DNA from: Kineobactrum salinum
GTDB lineage: Bacteria > Pseudomonadota > Gammaproteobacteria > Pseudomonadales > Halieaceae
Direction: 5' to 3'
NCBI RefSeq assembly: GCF_010669285.1
Contig: NZ_CP048711.1
Location: forward strand, 4,092,001-4,156,000
Length of the DNA: 64,000 nt
Shown: positions 19,183 to 27,388 of the stretch, one piece after another
Layout of the letters: every line of letters starts with the position of its first letter
Position numbering within the stretch: the stretch's first letter is position 1
Program-made: the position numbers and the translations under genes
The notes under the pieces: model-generated
Told to the model about the DNA's origin: nothing
What the model saw: the letters and a program-made list of their open reading frames with translations, nothing else
Database searches by the model: none

Positions 19183-21182
19183 CTACTGGCCCTCGCTGGC
19201 TTGCAGGGCATCCGCCGGCAGCCGATCGGCGCCCCAGCTGCGCTGGATCAGCGCAGTGACCCGGTCCAGCTCCGGCTGGGCCACCTGGGCCAGTTCGCCC
19301 CGCTCCAGTGGGTCGTAGTGGAAGATGTACAGCCGTGAGGCAAACTCTTCAAACGGCAGTGACGCTTCGCCGAAACGCTCGCCATTGCCCGCGGTGCTGA
19401 CCGTGATGCCATCCCCCCAGTCCTGACCGCTGTCGTTGTTGGGGTTGTAGAAATAAACCCGCATCACATCCGCCGGATCGATACTGACCCGCAGCAGCGT
19501 AATGGCATGCCAGCCGATGAAGCGGGCGGCGCTGTCGGTGATGGCAATGCCCGCGGGCTGGGGGTGGATCAGCGGCTGGTCGCCGTTGTAATAGGGATGG
19601 TAGCTGGCGTAGAAGTGGCGCAGAAAGGCGTCCAGGTCGTGCAGTTGGCCGGTGTTCACATCGACATTGATACGAAAGCCGCGGCCCGCCCACCAGCCGT
19701 GAAATTCGGGATTGACCCAGCGGTGCGGATCGCCCTCGCGGTCTATGCAGCGGCGGCCCATCTCGGCGTAAATGCGATCCAGGTGGGGCACTACAATCAG
19801 TGATACCGGGTCCAGGTCCATCGGCAGGTTGGTGGCAACGCCGAACAGGCTCTCTTTGGAGGAGATGGGCTGGCCTTCGAAATGTATGATGATCTCGTCG
19901 TCGCGTGCTGCCCAGGCCACCATTTGCAGCAGGTAGTCAGGATCATTGTAGGCCCACATGGACAGGGCCCGGGCGGACTGGCAGGTGGGATTGTTGCCCT
20001 GGCCCACCCCCAGCGGCTGGCCCAGCATGCAGAGTACGCCCTCCAGCAACCGGGCCCGTGGCGATACGCTGTCGCCCAGGGCGATGGTGAGCCGTGACTC
20101 GGACCAGCTGGACAATTGCAGGCCCAGCTGCCGCAACAGCGCCGGCGCCACGGAGGGCTGGTACAGGATGCCACGCTCCAGCAGCAGGGCCAGGCCGTAG
20201 ACCGCCTGTGCGGTACCGGAATGGACGCAGGCGCGGATCAGCGCGTGGATCAGCTCGCGGTAGCACAGCAGGCAGTCGCGGCCGGTGGCGGACAGGCCCA
20301 GGGCTTCGGTGAGCAGGTGGTCGCTCTGGTCCAGCAGATAGCGCAACAGCACCGGATGGTAGGGCGACACCAGGCCGGTATCGTGCATCGCGCGGGCGAA
20401 GCCGGTGGCCTCGCTCTGCAGTGCGGTCACATCCATGCTGGCGAGCCGGTCGCGATAGATTGCCACGCCCGGATCTTCGCGGCAGCCCTGGGTGGGGCCG
20501 AACAGCGCACTGACCAATCGGTTGGCGCCCTGGCCGCTGGCGCCCAGGGTTATATCCGGGTTGCCCTGGCAGATCGCGATCTGGGTGATCATCTGCTTTA
20601 CAGCGTCCACCTGTATCGGCCGTTGCTGCAGGATGCGCCAGATTTCCTCTATCAGCTGATCGATCACATGCTCGTAGCCAATGCGTTCGGTGAGATAGTG
20701 GAACAGCTGACGCGGTATCGTGGCCAGGCGCCCCTGGGTTTCGCGTTCGGCCTCACTGGGTGCGTTGAACAGCAGGCTGAGGTTGATCGCCATTACCTGG
20801 GTCAGGTAGTGGTGGGCCTGTTCCGCGGAGATCAGTGTATGCCGATAGGCTCCGGTGGCCACTGCCAGCAGGCGCAGTTCACTCAGGGCCTCGATTACCA
20901 CAGTATTGGCATCGGCGCTGCCCAGTGCATGGGGGTGAGCGAGGGCACCAGGAACTGCGGTGCGGCCCAGTCGGAGCCCTCAAACACCCCGGCCTGCTCC
21001 AGCATCGGAGCACGCGCTTCCAGCGCGGCGCAGCCGCCATCCCGCAGCAGCACCCGGCGCGCGGTATCCAGCACCCGCGGCAGCTTCCCCGGCTTGGCGA
21101 AGGCGGCTGCGTCGCCCAGCAGTGCGGTGGCCTCATCCAGCTTCAGCAGCAGGCCTTCGAGTTGGTCGTCTACTGCTGACAT
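19183..21182 (-). CDS. Conserved protein of unknown family, possible Cys-His-Asn papain-like fold, frameshifted
   Basis: About 666 residues after adding one C at 20931-20935 (+ strand GGGGG), which joins MSAVDDQLEGLLLKLDEAT...SLTP to HALGSADANTVVIEALSEL. I do not recognise a named family. The first 400 residues look all-helical. The C-terminal third contains NNPTCQSARALSMWA, later GWHAITLLRVSIDP, then VYFYNPNNDSGQDWG. This is the order Cys, His, Asn/Asp seen in papain-fold peptidases and transglutaminases, with typical local context. No signal peptide is seen. It starts 6 bp after the ATP-grasp stop, with no strong Shine-Dalgarno of its own, so translational coupling is likely. Inference: an enzyme acting with the ligase. 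Confidence 0.6.
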
Positions 21183-21188
21183 GGCGGT

Positions 21189-22409
21189 TTACACATAAAA
21201 GTCCAGATCTTCCTGGTGCTTGAGCAGGTCGCGCAGCTGGTGCGGATCCTCGCCCTTGAAGTAAATCAGGCCCCAGTGGGTGCCAAACGCGGTGCGTTTG
21301 GTGACCGTTTCGGCGATGGGCGGGGTCAGTTCGTGGGATTCGAAGTAGGGGTGGTCCTCCACTTCCTCGGGATCTCCAGTTTGTTGACCACGCGCCGCCG
21401 CGGGTAGACCCCGAAGCAACCGGCATAGCCGTTGGCATCCTCCACCTCACGGGGGAAGAAGGCCGCGACCTCCTCGGGTGTGGTATTGGGGTCGAACACC
21501 AGCATGCTGGCCTGGTAGGCATTGAAGCCGTAGACCCGCTCCAGCAGTTCGAACACCTTGAAGCCGGGGGGCCGGTAGGCGACCTCGCCAAAATACATTT
21601 CGCCGTCGCTGGTCACGAAATACTCCGGGTGAATCAGCCCGAACTCGATGTCAAAGGCCTTGATCAGCTTCTCGATTTGTGCGGTTATCTGCGGCCGGTA
21701 GCTTTCCAGTTCCGGCGAGGCAGGCACAAACACGGAATAGCCCAGCGTAACGTATTCGGAAATGTTCAGGAAGGCGATCTTGCCATTGTGCACCCAGGCT
21801 TCCACGGCGAATTCCCAGCCGTCCAGATGCGATTCCATCAGCACCGGAAATTCCTCATCCGGAATGGTGTCCACTTCATCGGGGTACGGATGACCCGATG
21901 CCCCAGACAGCCGGCCTTGTCGAAGGCCTTCAGGTGAATCGGGTCGTTGGGGTCGCCGTCCAGTTTCAGCAGGGTCTGGTTGACGCGCTTGAGAAAGCGG
22001 ATCACGTCCGCCTTGTCGTGGGCCTCCTCGAAAATGCCCACCCGGATGCCACCGAGCTGCGCGCGGCGCTTCATCAGGGCCTTGTCGCGCAGCAGCAGGG
22101 ACTGGCCGTACAGGCGCGGGTTTTTCAGCAATACCGAGTTGATGGCGCCGGCCCATTCCACGGTTTCCTCGTACAGCGGAATCGCGACGTCGACGTCCAT
22201 CTTGTGCAGGGTTTCCGCGATCTCCAGCGAGCGGTCATTGAGCCGCTCGAAATTCCATGAAACGTAGGGGATATCGTGGGTTTTGCAGTATTCTTCAGCC
22301 CAGTCGGGGCGACCACTACATAGCGGCGGTCGAAGTTCGCGGCGGCCTCTATTGCGTTCAGGCTCCAGCCGAGCAGAGCGATGTAACCTTTTTGCGGATC
22401 TTTGTCCAT
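21189..22409 (-). CDS. ATP-grasp domain protein (carboxylate-amine ligase type), three apparent frameshifts
   Basis: About 407 residues from ATG 22409, preceded by AAGGAGG. Three breaks occur, at 22306-22309 (GGGG), 21901-21904 (CCCC) and 21369-21371 (GGG). Adding one base to each run gives one continuous protein: MDKDPQKGYIALLGWSLNAI, then WAEEYCKTHDIPYVSWNFERL, KAGCLGASGHPYPDEVDT, and EIPEEVEDHPYFESHEL to the end. ATP-grasp features include the Lys-containing RDKALMKRRAQLGG stretch, VLMESHLDGWEFAVEAWV, and IEFGLIHPEYFVTSDGEMYFGEVAYRPPG, which carries the Mg/ATP acidic residues. Such enzymes form an amide or peptide bond through an acyl-phosphate. It is the first gene of a two-gene minus-strand operon; a conserved frame with three breaks argues for base-calling errors. 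Confidence 0.85.
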
Positions 22410-22586
22410 TGTGCGCCTCCTTGGGGTCGGCGATGAGAGAGGCCTGCAGCTGGGAGGAAATGGCAGGCCCGGCGAATACACCACATCATACAGGATTGCG
22501 GCCACGTTCTCATCCGCAGCGGGTGGCGCCCGCAGTCCGGGGTTTATACTGCGGCGAGATTTGCTTGATCCGACCCTGGAGATCCC

Positions 22587-24983
22587 ATGCTGCGCACAGT
22601 GTTTCTGCTCACGACCTGGCTGCTCACGACTGCCCTGGCAGTAGCCGCCCAGCCCGACCTGGAGCTGATCATGTCCGACCCGGACTGGATCGGCAATCCA
22701 CCCACAGACGCCTATTGGTCCGAGGACGGCCAGTTCGTTTATTACAGCCAGAAGCGTGAGGGCGAAAACTTCAGCGACCTGTACCGGATAGCGGTGGACG
22801 GCGGTTCGTCGGAATCCGTGGCGCCCGGCGACGAGAGCGCCAGCTCCAATGGCTCGCGCGTCTACAGTTCCGACCGCCAGCAGGTCGCCTGGGTGCACCG
22901 CGGCGATATCATGCTGCGGAACCTGGCCAGCGGCGAGACCCGCCAGCTGACCCGCACCGCAGCGGAGGAAAGTACGCCGCTGTTCATGGTGGACGGGCGC
23001 GCGCTCGCCTTTGTGCGCGACGGCCAGCATTTCATCCATGAGTTTGACAGTGGCCTGCAGGCCCAGGCCGCTGACCTGCGCTTCGAGCAGGACCCGGCCG
23101 CGGAGCCGGATTTCGATGCCCTGCGCGCGCAGCAGTTGCGCAACCTGGCGACCCTGCGCCGGGAGCGGCAGCGCGAGGAAGCCGAGCGGGCCCACGAGGA
23201 AGAGCGCCGCGCGGGCGACCCCGCTGCCGCGCCAGCGCCGATCTATATCAGTGAGGAGTGGGAAGAAGTGCAGCGCTCGCTGTCACCCTCCGGCCGCTAC
23301 CTGCTGCTGGTGGTCAGGGACAAGGAGGCCGAAGAGGGCCAGGCCGGCAAGATGCCCAACTACGTGACCGCGGACGGTTACACCGCGATCAGCGAAACCC
23401 GGCGCCGGGTGGGCCGTTCGTTGCCGCCGCCACAGACGCTGCTGCTGGTGGACCTGGCGAGTGGCAGCGTCAGCACCGTTGCCTACGAGCCGCTGCCCGG
23501 TTATGACAGCGACCCGCTGGCCCAGCTGCGCAAAAGCGCAGTGCGCTGGCATGTCAGAGAGGGCGCGGACCAGGAGCAGGTGGAGGCGCTGGTGAAAGCG
23601 CCCGAGCAACGTCCGCTGACGGTGGAGCGCATCGAATGGAACCACGAGGGCAGCCTGGCCGCGGTGCAGCTGCGCGCCATCGACAACAAGGACCGCTGGC
23701 TGGCCACCCTGGAACCGGGCGAAGGCCGGCTGCGGCCCCAGCACCGGCTCAATGACCCGGCCTGGATTAACTGGGATCACAACGAATTCGGCTGGCTGCC
23801 CGACGGCCGCACGCTGTGGTATCTGTCCGAAGAATCCGGCTATTCCCATCTGTACAGCAAGGCCGTGGACCAGCGCCGCGCCCGCCAACTCACCGGGGGT
23901 GACTTCGTGGTGCGCGAACCGGCCCTGGACCCAGCCGGGGAATGGTTTTACCTGGTGGCAAACCGCAGCCACCCCGGAAATTACGAGGTCTACCGGGTGG
24001 CAGCCAGCGGCGGTGAGTTGGAACAGCTGACCGAACTGGATGGTGTGGTCGGCTTCAGTCTATCCCCGGCCGGTGACCAGCTGCTGCTGACCCGCTCCTA
24101 CATCGACCGCCACGAGGACCTGTACATCCAGGCCGCCGCCACCGACGCGTCCGCGCGCCAGCTCACCGATACCGTCAGCGACGCCTTCAAGGCCGTCGAC
24201 TGGGTGATTCCCGAGATCGTCGAAGTACCCTCGTCCCATGTTGAGGCGCCGATCTACTCCAAGGTCTACCTGCCGCCGGATCACCAGCAGGGCGAGGCCT
24301 ACCCGGCGGTGATGTTTGTGCACGGTGCCGGCTACACCCAGAACGCCCACCGCGGCTGGCCCTATTACTTCCGGGAATTCATGTTTCACACCCTGCTCGC
24401 CAATGAGGGCTATGTGGTAATCGACATGGACTACCGCGCCTCCAAGGGCTACGGCCGCGACTGGCGCACCGCGATCTACCGCAATATGGGGCGCCCGGAG
24501 CTGGAGGACTTCCGCGACGGCGTGAACTGGCTGGTGCACAACTACGGCGTGGACCCGGGACGTGTGGGTATCTACGGTGGCTCCTACGGCGGCTTCATGA
24601 CCTTCATGGCGCTGTTCCTGGAGCCCGACCTATTCGCGGCCGGCGCCGCACTGCGGCCGGTGGCGGACTGGATGCACTACGAATATTTCTATACAGCGAA
24701 CATCCTCAACACGCCCGAGGTGGACCCGGAGGCCTACCACCGCAGCTCGCCGATCAATTACGTCCAGAACCTGGAGGCACCGTTGCTGATCGCCTCCGGC
24801 ATGCAGGACGACAATGTCTTCTTCCAGGATTCTGTGCTGGTATTGCAGCGCTTGATCGAGCTGAAGAAGGAAGACTTCGAGATTGCCATCTATCCGCTGG
24901 ACCCGCACGGCTTCGTGCATCCCGAATCCTGGCTGGATGAATACCGCCGCATCTACAAACTGATGCAGGCGAACCTGCGCTGA
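22587..24983 (+). CDS. Secreted S9-family prolyl oligopeptidase/dipeptidyl-peptidase-like serine peptidase
   Basis: 798 residues. An N-terminal signal peptide (MLRTVFLLTTWLLTTALAVAA) is followed by a beta-propeller region with repeated WSEDG, LSPSG and WLPDG blades. A Glu/Arg-rich charged helix lies at about residues 185-215. The C-terminal alpha/beta-hydrolase domain carries the catalytic Ser in YGGSYGGFM (about 666), Asp in GMQDDNVFF (about 741) and His in DPHGFVHP (about 774). The family cleaves short peptides, often after proline. The divergent intergenic region (about 177 bp) is shared with the ATP-grasp gene. The TGA stop is fused to a 27-unit heptamer array. Confidence 0.92.
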   Translation: MLRTVFLLTTWLLTTALAVAAQPDLELIMSDPDWIGNPPTDAYWSEDGQFVYYSQKREGENFSDLYRIAVDGGSSESVAPGDESASSNGSRVYSSDRQQVAWVHRGDIMLRNLASGETRQLTRTAAEESTPLFMVDGRALAFVRDGQHFIHEFDSGLQAQAADLRFEQDPAAEPDFDALRAQQLRNLATLRRERQREEAERAHEEERRAGDPAAAPAPIYISEEWEEVQRSLSPSGRYLLLVVRDKEAEEGQAGKMPNYVTADGYTAISETRRRVGRSLPPPQTLLLVDLASGSVSTVAYEPLPGYDSDPLAQLRKSAVRWHVREGADQEQVEALVKAPEQRPLTVERIEWNHEGSLAAVQLRAIDNKDRWLATLEPGEGRLRPQHRLNDPAWINWDHNEFGWLPDGRTLWYLSEESGYSHLYSKAVDQRRARQLTGGDFVVREPALDPAGEWFYLVANRSHPGNYEVYRVAASGGELEQLTELDGVVGFSLSPAGDQLLLTRSYIDRHEDLYIQAAATDASARQLTDTVSDAFKAVDWVIPEIVEVPSSHVEAPIYSKVYLPPDHQQGEAYPAVMFVHGAGYTQNAHRGWPYYFREFMFHTLLANEGYVVIDMDYRASKGYGRDWRTAIYRNMGRPELEDFRDGVNWLVHNYGVDPGRVGIYGGSYGGFMTFMALFLEPDLFAAGAALRPVADWMHYEYFYTANILNTPEVDPEAYHRSSPINYVQNLEAPLLIASGMQDDNVFFQDSVLVLQRLIELKKEDFEIAIYPLDPHGFVHPESWLDEYRRIYKLMQANLR

Positions 24984-25170
24984 AGACGGAAGACGGAAGA
25001 CGGAAGACGGAAGACGGAAGACGGAAGACGGAAGACGGAGTGCGGAGTGCGGAGTGCGGAGTGCGGAGTGCGGAATGTGGAATACGGAATACGGAATAGG
25101 GAATAGGGACTAGCGAATAGGAAACAGGAAACAGGAAACAGGAAACAGGAAACAGGAAACAGGAAACAGG
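24982..25170. repeat. Array of 27 tandem heptanucleotides in unbroken register
   Basis: Starting inside the S9 peptidase stop codon, 189 bases divide exactly into 27 seven-base units: 8 GAAGACG, 5 GAGTGCG, 1 GAATGTG, 2 GAATACG, 2 GAATAGG, 1 GACTAGC, 1 GAATAGG and 7 AAACAGG. Neighbouring blocks differ by stepwise substitutions, as if one unit drifted and each variant was then amplified. The array ends 2 bases before the DUF3293 ATG, and its last units supply an AGGA about 8 bases upstream of that ATG. Such arrays grow and shrink by slippage. This resembles the short tandemly repeated repetitive (STRR) sequences known from cyanobacteria. Confidence 0.95.
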
Positions 25171-25172
25171 GA

Positions 25173-25586
25173 ATGCTGGACGCTGCGACGCTGCAGGCCT
25201 ATCGCGAAACCCACTACCGGGTGCAGGGCGACCCGGAGATTGTGCTGCGGGTGGGTCAGCCCAGCGCTGAGCTGGCCCTGCTGTATCGCGCAGAGGGGGT
25301 AAGTTGCAGCGCTTTTATTACCGCCTGCAACCCCGCCAGCCAACGCCTGGATGAGGCGGCCAACACGAGCCGCCAGCGGCAACTGGAGGCGGAGCTGGCC
25401 GCGCGGGGCCTGGCCTGCCTGCCGGCTGTCGGCCGGCATCCCACCAATCAATGGCCCGCCGAGCCCAGCGTGCTGGTGCTGGGCCTGCCACTGGAGGAAG
25501 CGCGCCTGCTGTGCTGTCAGTTCGGCCAGAATGCACTGCTCTGGGCGGATACCGACGCCGTGCCGCAACTGGTATTGCTAACCTGA
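25173..25586 (+). CDS. DUF3293 domain-containing protein
   Basis: 137 residues. The pattern of the DUF3293 family is visible: an N-terminal YRETHYRV, SAFITACNPASQRLDEAANTSRQRQLEAELAARG in the middle, the W-P-A-E-P-S-V-L-V-L-G segment, and a C-terminal FGQNALLW followed by a hydrophobic end. The function of the family is unknown. It probably has no dedicated ribosome-binding site other than the heptamer array, whose AAACAGG units place AGGA at 25161-25164. Because the array lies wholly upstream of the ATG, copy-number changes would alter the leader, not the reading frame. Confidence 0.85.
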   Translation: MLDAATLQAYRETHYRVQGDPEIVLRVGQPSAELALLYRAEGVSCSAFITACNPASQRLDEAANTSRQRQLEAELAARGLACLPAVGRHPTNQWPAEPSVLVLGLPLEEARLLCCQFGQNALLWADTDAVPQLVLLT

Positions 25587-25646
25587 GACGCCATGCGGCA
25601 CCTGATGTTGCTGGCTTGGCACACCATCCCGCAACGAAGCTCCGCT

Positions 25647-25935
25647 TTCATAGGATGCGTTGACGAAGGAAACGCATCAAGCCCAGAGGCTGGTGCATTT
25701 CCTTCGTCAATGCACCGTAGTACTCCTTCAAGATGAGGCCGGTGCATTTCCTTCGTCAATGCACCCTATACTCCTTCAAGATGATTTTGACGGGTTCAGT
25801 TTTCATAGGATGCGTTGACAAAGGAAACGCATCAAGCCCAGATGCTGGTGAATTCCCTTCGTTAATACACCGTAGTACTCCTTCAAGGTGATGAGACTGG
25901 TGCATTTCCTTCGTCAATGCACCCTATTGCCGTTA
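25647..25935. repeat. 155-bp tandem duplication built from short inverted-repeat elements
   Basis: A unit beginning TTCATAGGATGCGTTGAC at 25647 recurs at 25802, period 155; the second copy is diverged and shorter. Each unit contains the element GGTGCATTTCCTTCG... ending AATGCACC (25692-25716, 25741-25765, 25899-25923; degenerate at 25849) and its inverse form TAGGATGCGTTGACGAAGG (25651, 25806). The same element family recurs at 58598-58720 and 58829-58856. A 21-bp direct repeat (CCAAGCATGCCCA...) follows at 25940-25981. Nothing coding is seen in the 25587-26173 gap. A GC hairpin (CCCCC...GGGGG, about 26142-26161) precedes the next gene. Confidence 0.85.
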
Positions 25936-26173
25936 ATCGCCAAGCATGCCCAATCCGGCACCAAGCATGCCCACTCCGGCACCAAAACTGCACATACCGT
26001 CCATCCCGAACCAACCTGTAGCCACACCTGCGTGAAAACGCGACCTGTACGCCCATCCACTATGGCCAGCTCCCTGTCACGCGGTTACTGTGACATCCAT
26101 CAAAGCCAACCACATTGTGCATAGGCAGGGGGCGTCAATTCCCCCATACTCAAGCGGGGGGATACAACAACAC

Positions 26174-27388
26174 GTGAAATTCATCCATACATCCGACTGG
26201 CAGATCGGCATGACGCGCGCCTTCCTCAGCCAGGAAGCGGCCGCCCGCTACAGCCAGGCACGTATCGACGCCATCCGAACGCTGGGACAGCTGGCCGCGG
26301 AGCACGGCGCGCAATTCATCGTGGTGGCGGGAGATGTGTTCGAGTCCAACCAGCTTTCCGCCCAGACCCTGAGCCGCGCGCTGGATGCGCTGAACAGCGT
26401 GCCCGTGCCGGTGTTCCTGCTGCCCGGCAACCACGACCCGCTCGACGCTTCCTCCATTTTCCGCAGCAAGACCTTCCGCGAAAAAGCCCGTGACCACCTG
26501 ATCGTCGTCACCGACAGCGCCCCCATCCCGGTGCCGGGTGTATCCAATGTGGAAGTGGTCGGCGCGCCCTGGTTCAGCAAGCGGCCCGCGGTGGACCTCT
26601 GCGCCGGGGCCCTGAAAAACCTGGAGCCAGAGCCGGGCGTCACCCGCATCCTGCTGGGCCACGGCCAGGTGGACTCGCTGGCGCCGGACCAGGCCCAGCC
26701 CGGCGTGGTCAACCAGGCACTGCTGGAACAGGCGCTGGCGGAGGGACGCGTGCACTACGTGGCGCTGGGGGACCGACACTCGTTGACCAGGGTCGGCAGC
26801 AGCGACCGCCTGTGCTATTCCGGCACGCCGCTGGTGACCGACTTCGATGAAGTGGACCCGAACCGGGCGCTGCTGGTGGAGCTTGCCAATGATGCCTGCA
26901 CACTCACGCCCCTCACGGTCGGCTTCTGGGAATTCCAGGCCCTGCAGCGCGACATCAACGGGCCGCAAGACCTTGCCGCCTTTGCCCAGTGGCTGGATGC
27001 CATCCGCGGCAAGGAATGCACCGTGCTCAAGGTCGGCTTCACCGGCAGCGTCAACTTGGCGCTGGCGGCGGAACTGGATGCCCTGCTTGAGGCCCAGGCC
27101 CACGTATTCGCCAGCCTCAAGCGCCGCGAGCGTACCACGGACCTGGCGGTAATCCCGGATGCGCTGGACGATAACGCCATTGCCCTGAGTGGCTACGCCG
27201 ATGCCACCTGGAAGGCCCTGCTGGCCCAGGCTGCCAGCGACGACACGGCCACCGATGCACTGCGCCTGATGTACCGGCTGGCCGGAGGTGCCGGCAGCCA
27301 GACAGGGAGCGCCGGAAGTCAGGCAGGGAACGCCGCCGGCAGCGAGACAGAAAGCGCCGGCAGCAATGGCGGGAGCAGCGGCGCATGA
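26174..27388 (+). CDS. Mre11/SbcD-like (YhaO-type) metallophosphoesterase
   Basis: About 404 residues from GTG 26174 (VKFIHTSDWQIGM). The frame is open upstream to 26090 but only this start places the phosphoesterase motif at the N-terminus. Metal-binding motifs: HTSDWQIG, VVAGDVFESN, LLPGNHDP, and LLGHGQVD with a later GDRHSLTRVG where many relatives have GHxH. The C-terminal about 35 residues are a low-complexity Gly/Ser/Ala/Gln tail. The family provides the nuclease half of Mre11-Rad50-like complexes processing DNA ends and hairpins. It overlaps the Rad50-like gene by 4 bases (ATGA). The YhaO/SbcE-like assignment rests on length and motif spacing. Confidence 0.85.
   Translation: MKFIHTSDWQIGMTRAFLSQEAAARYSQARIDAIRTLGQLAAEHGAQFIVVAGDVFESNQLSAQTLSRALDALNSVPVPVFLLPGNHDPLDASSIFRSKTFREKARDHLIVVTDSAPIPVPGVSNVEVVGAPWFSKRPAVDLCAGALKNLEPEPGVTRILLGHGQVDSLAPDQAQPGVVNQALLEQALAEGRVHYVALGDRHSLTRVGSSDRLCYSGTPLVTDFDEVDPNRALLVELANDACTLTPLTVGFWEFQALQRDINGPQDLAAFAQWLDAIRGKECTVLKVGFTGSVNLALAAELDALLEAQAHVFASLKRRERTTDLAVIPDALDDNAIALSGYADATWKALLAQAASDDTATDALRLMYRLAGGAGSQTGSAGSQAGNAAGSETESAGSNGGSSGA

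Noticed and set aside
24982-25170. Possible CRISPR array
   Set aside because: The units are contiguous 7-mers with no unique spacers and no cas genes nearby.
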